Below are positions 63,171 to 64,000 of a stretch of DNA of 64,000 bases, one piece after another. The translations under genes were made by a program, and so were the position numbers. The DNA comes from Apostichopus japonicus (taxonomy: Eukaryota; Echinodermata; Holothuroidea; Aspidochirotida; Stichopodidae). The stretch's first letter is position 1. Each line of letters begins with the position of its first letter. A model generated the notes under the pieces. That model was not told the DNA's origin. It saw nothing but the letters and a program-made list of their open reading frames with translations, and ran no database searches. The stretch is taken from contig NC_092581.1 in assembly GCF_037975245.1 (NCBI RefSeq), positions 6,535,501 to 6,599,500 on the forward strand, read 5' to 3'.

Positions 63171-64000
63171 TATAGACATTGTAAACAATGCTTTGACCTT
63201 AGCATGTTTGTTGAATGACAGTGCTCAATATGACCCACTGGGTAGCACTAATATTGAACAACTGTGGTGTATGTCTGTGCAATCCAGTTTAAGAAGAAAC
63301 AGTTTGTATGATTTTATAAAACAACTCAATTACCCATACATAACAAATGAATTTAAATTCCTGAAAATAAAAACTATTGTCTCTACTTCACAATGTGTGG
63401 GCAACTTTGGGGAACGTCCATGAAATTCAAAGCAGAGGCAATCATGTTTTTCCAACAACCATCTTTGGTCTGCCTATCAAGGATCATTTTATTCAGTTTA
63501 CATTAATATCAATGAAACATCACAACAAGAAGTGTTGCCAACATGTCTACTCTACTGCCAACATGTCTGTCAATTGCAAAGACCTCACTTGCAGATGGCA
63601 GTCTTGAGAAAGGTTTCAACTTCAAAAACTAAAATCATTCATGTTTATATTACAATGACAATGTTTCCTATTAACCATAGATTTTGGAAGGAAACATAAC
63701 ATAGATATGTATAACATAATACCATTAACAAGAAACATAAGTAATTAAAATACAATGCACACTCTGGTCAATTTAGCTGACCCAGCATATCTGTTAGATG
63801 AACAATATCTCTATGTCGGATGTTACCGTCTTGGTGGTAGGAGAAAACTGTATACTTATATTACATTAAAACTCTATTAAGATTCCACTGTTGCTTCAAA
63901 TGAGAGTGTGACACATCAATACTACATACACTAAAATACAGTGCTCTTTACAGCCTGGGAATAATACAGTGCTGTTTAAAAGGGAATAAAACACTAACTC
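63171..64000. other. Right edge, nothing recognised
   Basis: AT-rich with two chance frames of 76 residues that show no domain pattern or splice context. Confidence 0.4.

Overview
The window is animal genomic DNA: AT-rich, with spliced genes, long introns, tRNA-derived SINE-like repeats and dense non-autonomous DNA transposons. The gene set and repeat style fit a marine invertebrate, and an echinoderm such as a sea cucumber is plausible, but the sequence alone does not fix the species. I see no operons, CRISPR arrays, rRNA genes or viral genes, and no intact transposase.

Genes. (1) At 46-1700 (+), the last four exons of a quinone oxidoreductase of the PIG3/TP53I3 type; its 5' part lies outside the window. 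(2) At 9858-15258 (+), a two-exon TMEM35/DoxX-like membrane protein of 169 residues. (3) At 20482-45186 (-), a five-exon CCDC181 homologue of 603 residues spread over nearly 25 kb, convergent with the TMEM35-like gene. (4) At 52788-53678 (+), an intronless 296-residue basic protein that I do not recognise. (5) At 57473-57581 (-), a weakly supported single exon. These genes share no evident pathway. PIG3 is a redox enzyme, TMEM35 proteins are membrane proteins, and CCDC181 is a flagellum and microtubule protein.

Repeats. 1.7-9.1 kb holds a tandem duplication at the PIG3 stop, an inverted/tandem repeat at 4.3-4.6 kb, and a 3-kb transposon with another transposon inside it. The TMEM35-like intron carries a foldback element with a 9-bp target duplication and a SINE. 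The CCDC181 introns carry a 4.4-kb element built around a GGTCA-rich satellite, two hAT-like elements with TAGTGTT termini, and a nested pair at 37-38 kb. From 46.8 kb to 63.2 kb most of the DNA is transposon, nested three deep in places.

Main observation. A palindromic module of about 45 bp (core GCGCCACC-ATC-GGTTGGCGC, usually followed by a GGAAATGG-type tail) occurs about 14 times. It lies inside elements that differ in terminal inverted repeats and even in target-site-duplication length (5 or 8 bp). Together with a three-copy 2-kb family that has 5-bp duplications, it is the best candidate here for something not yet described.
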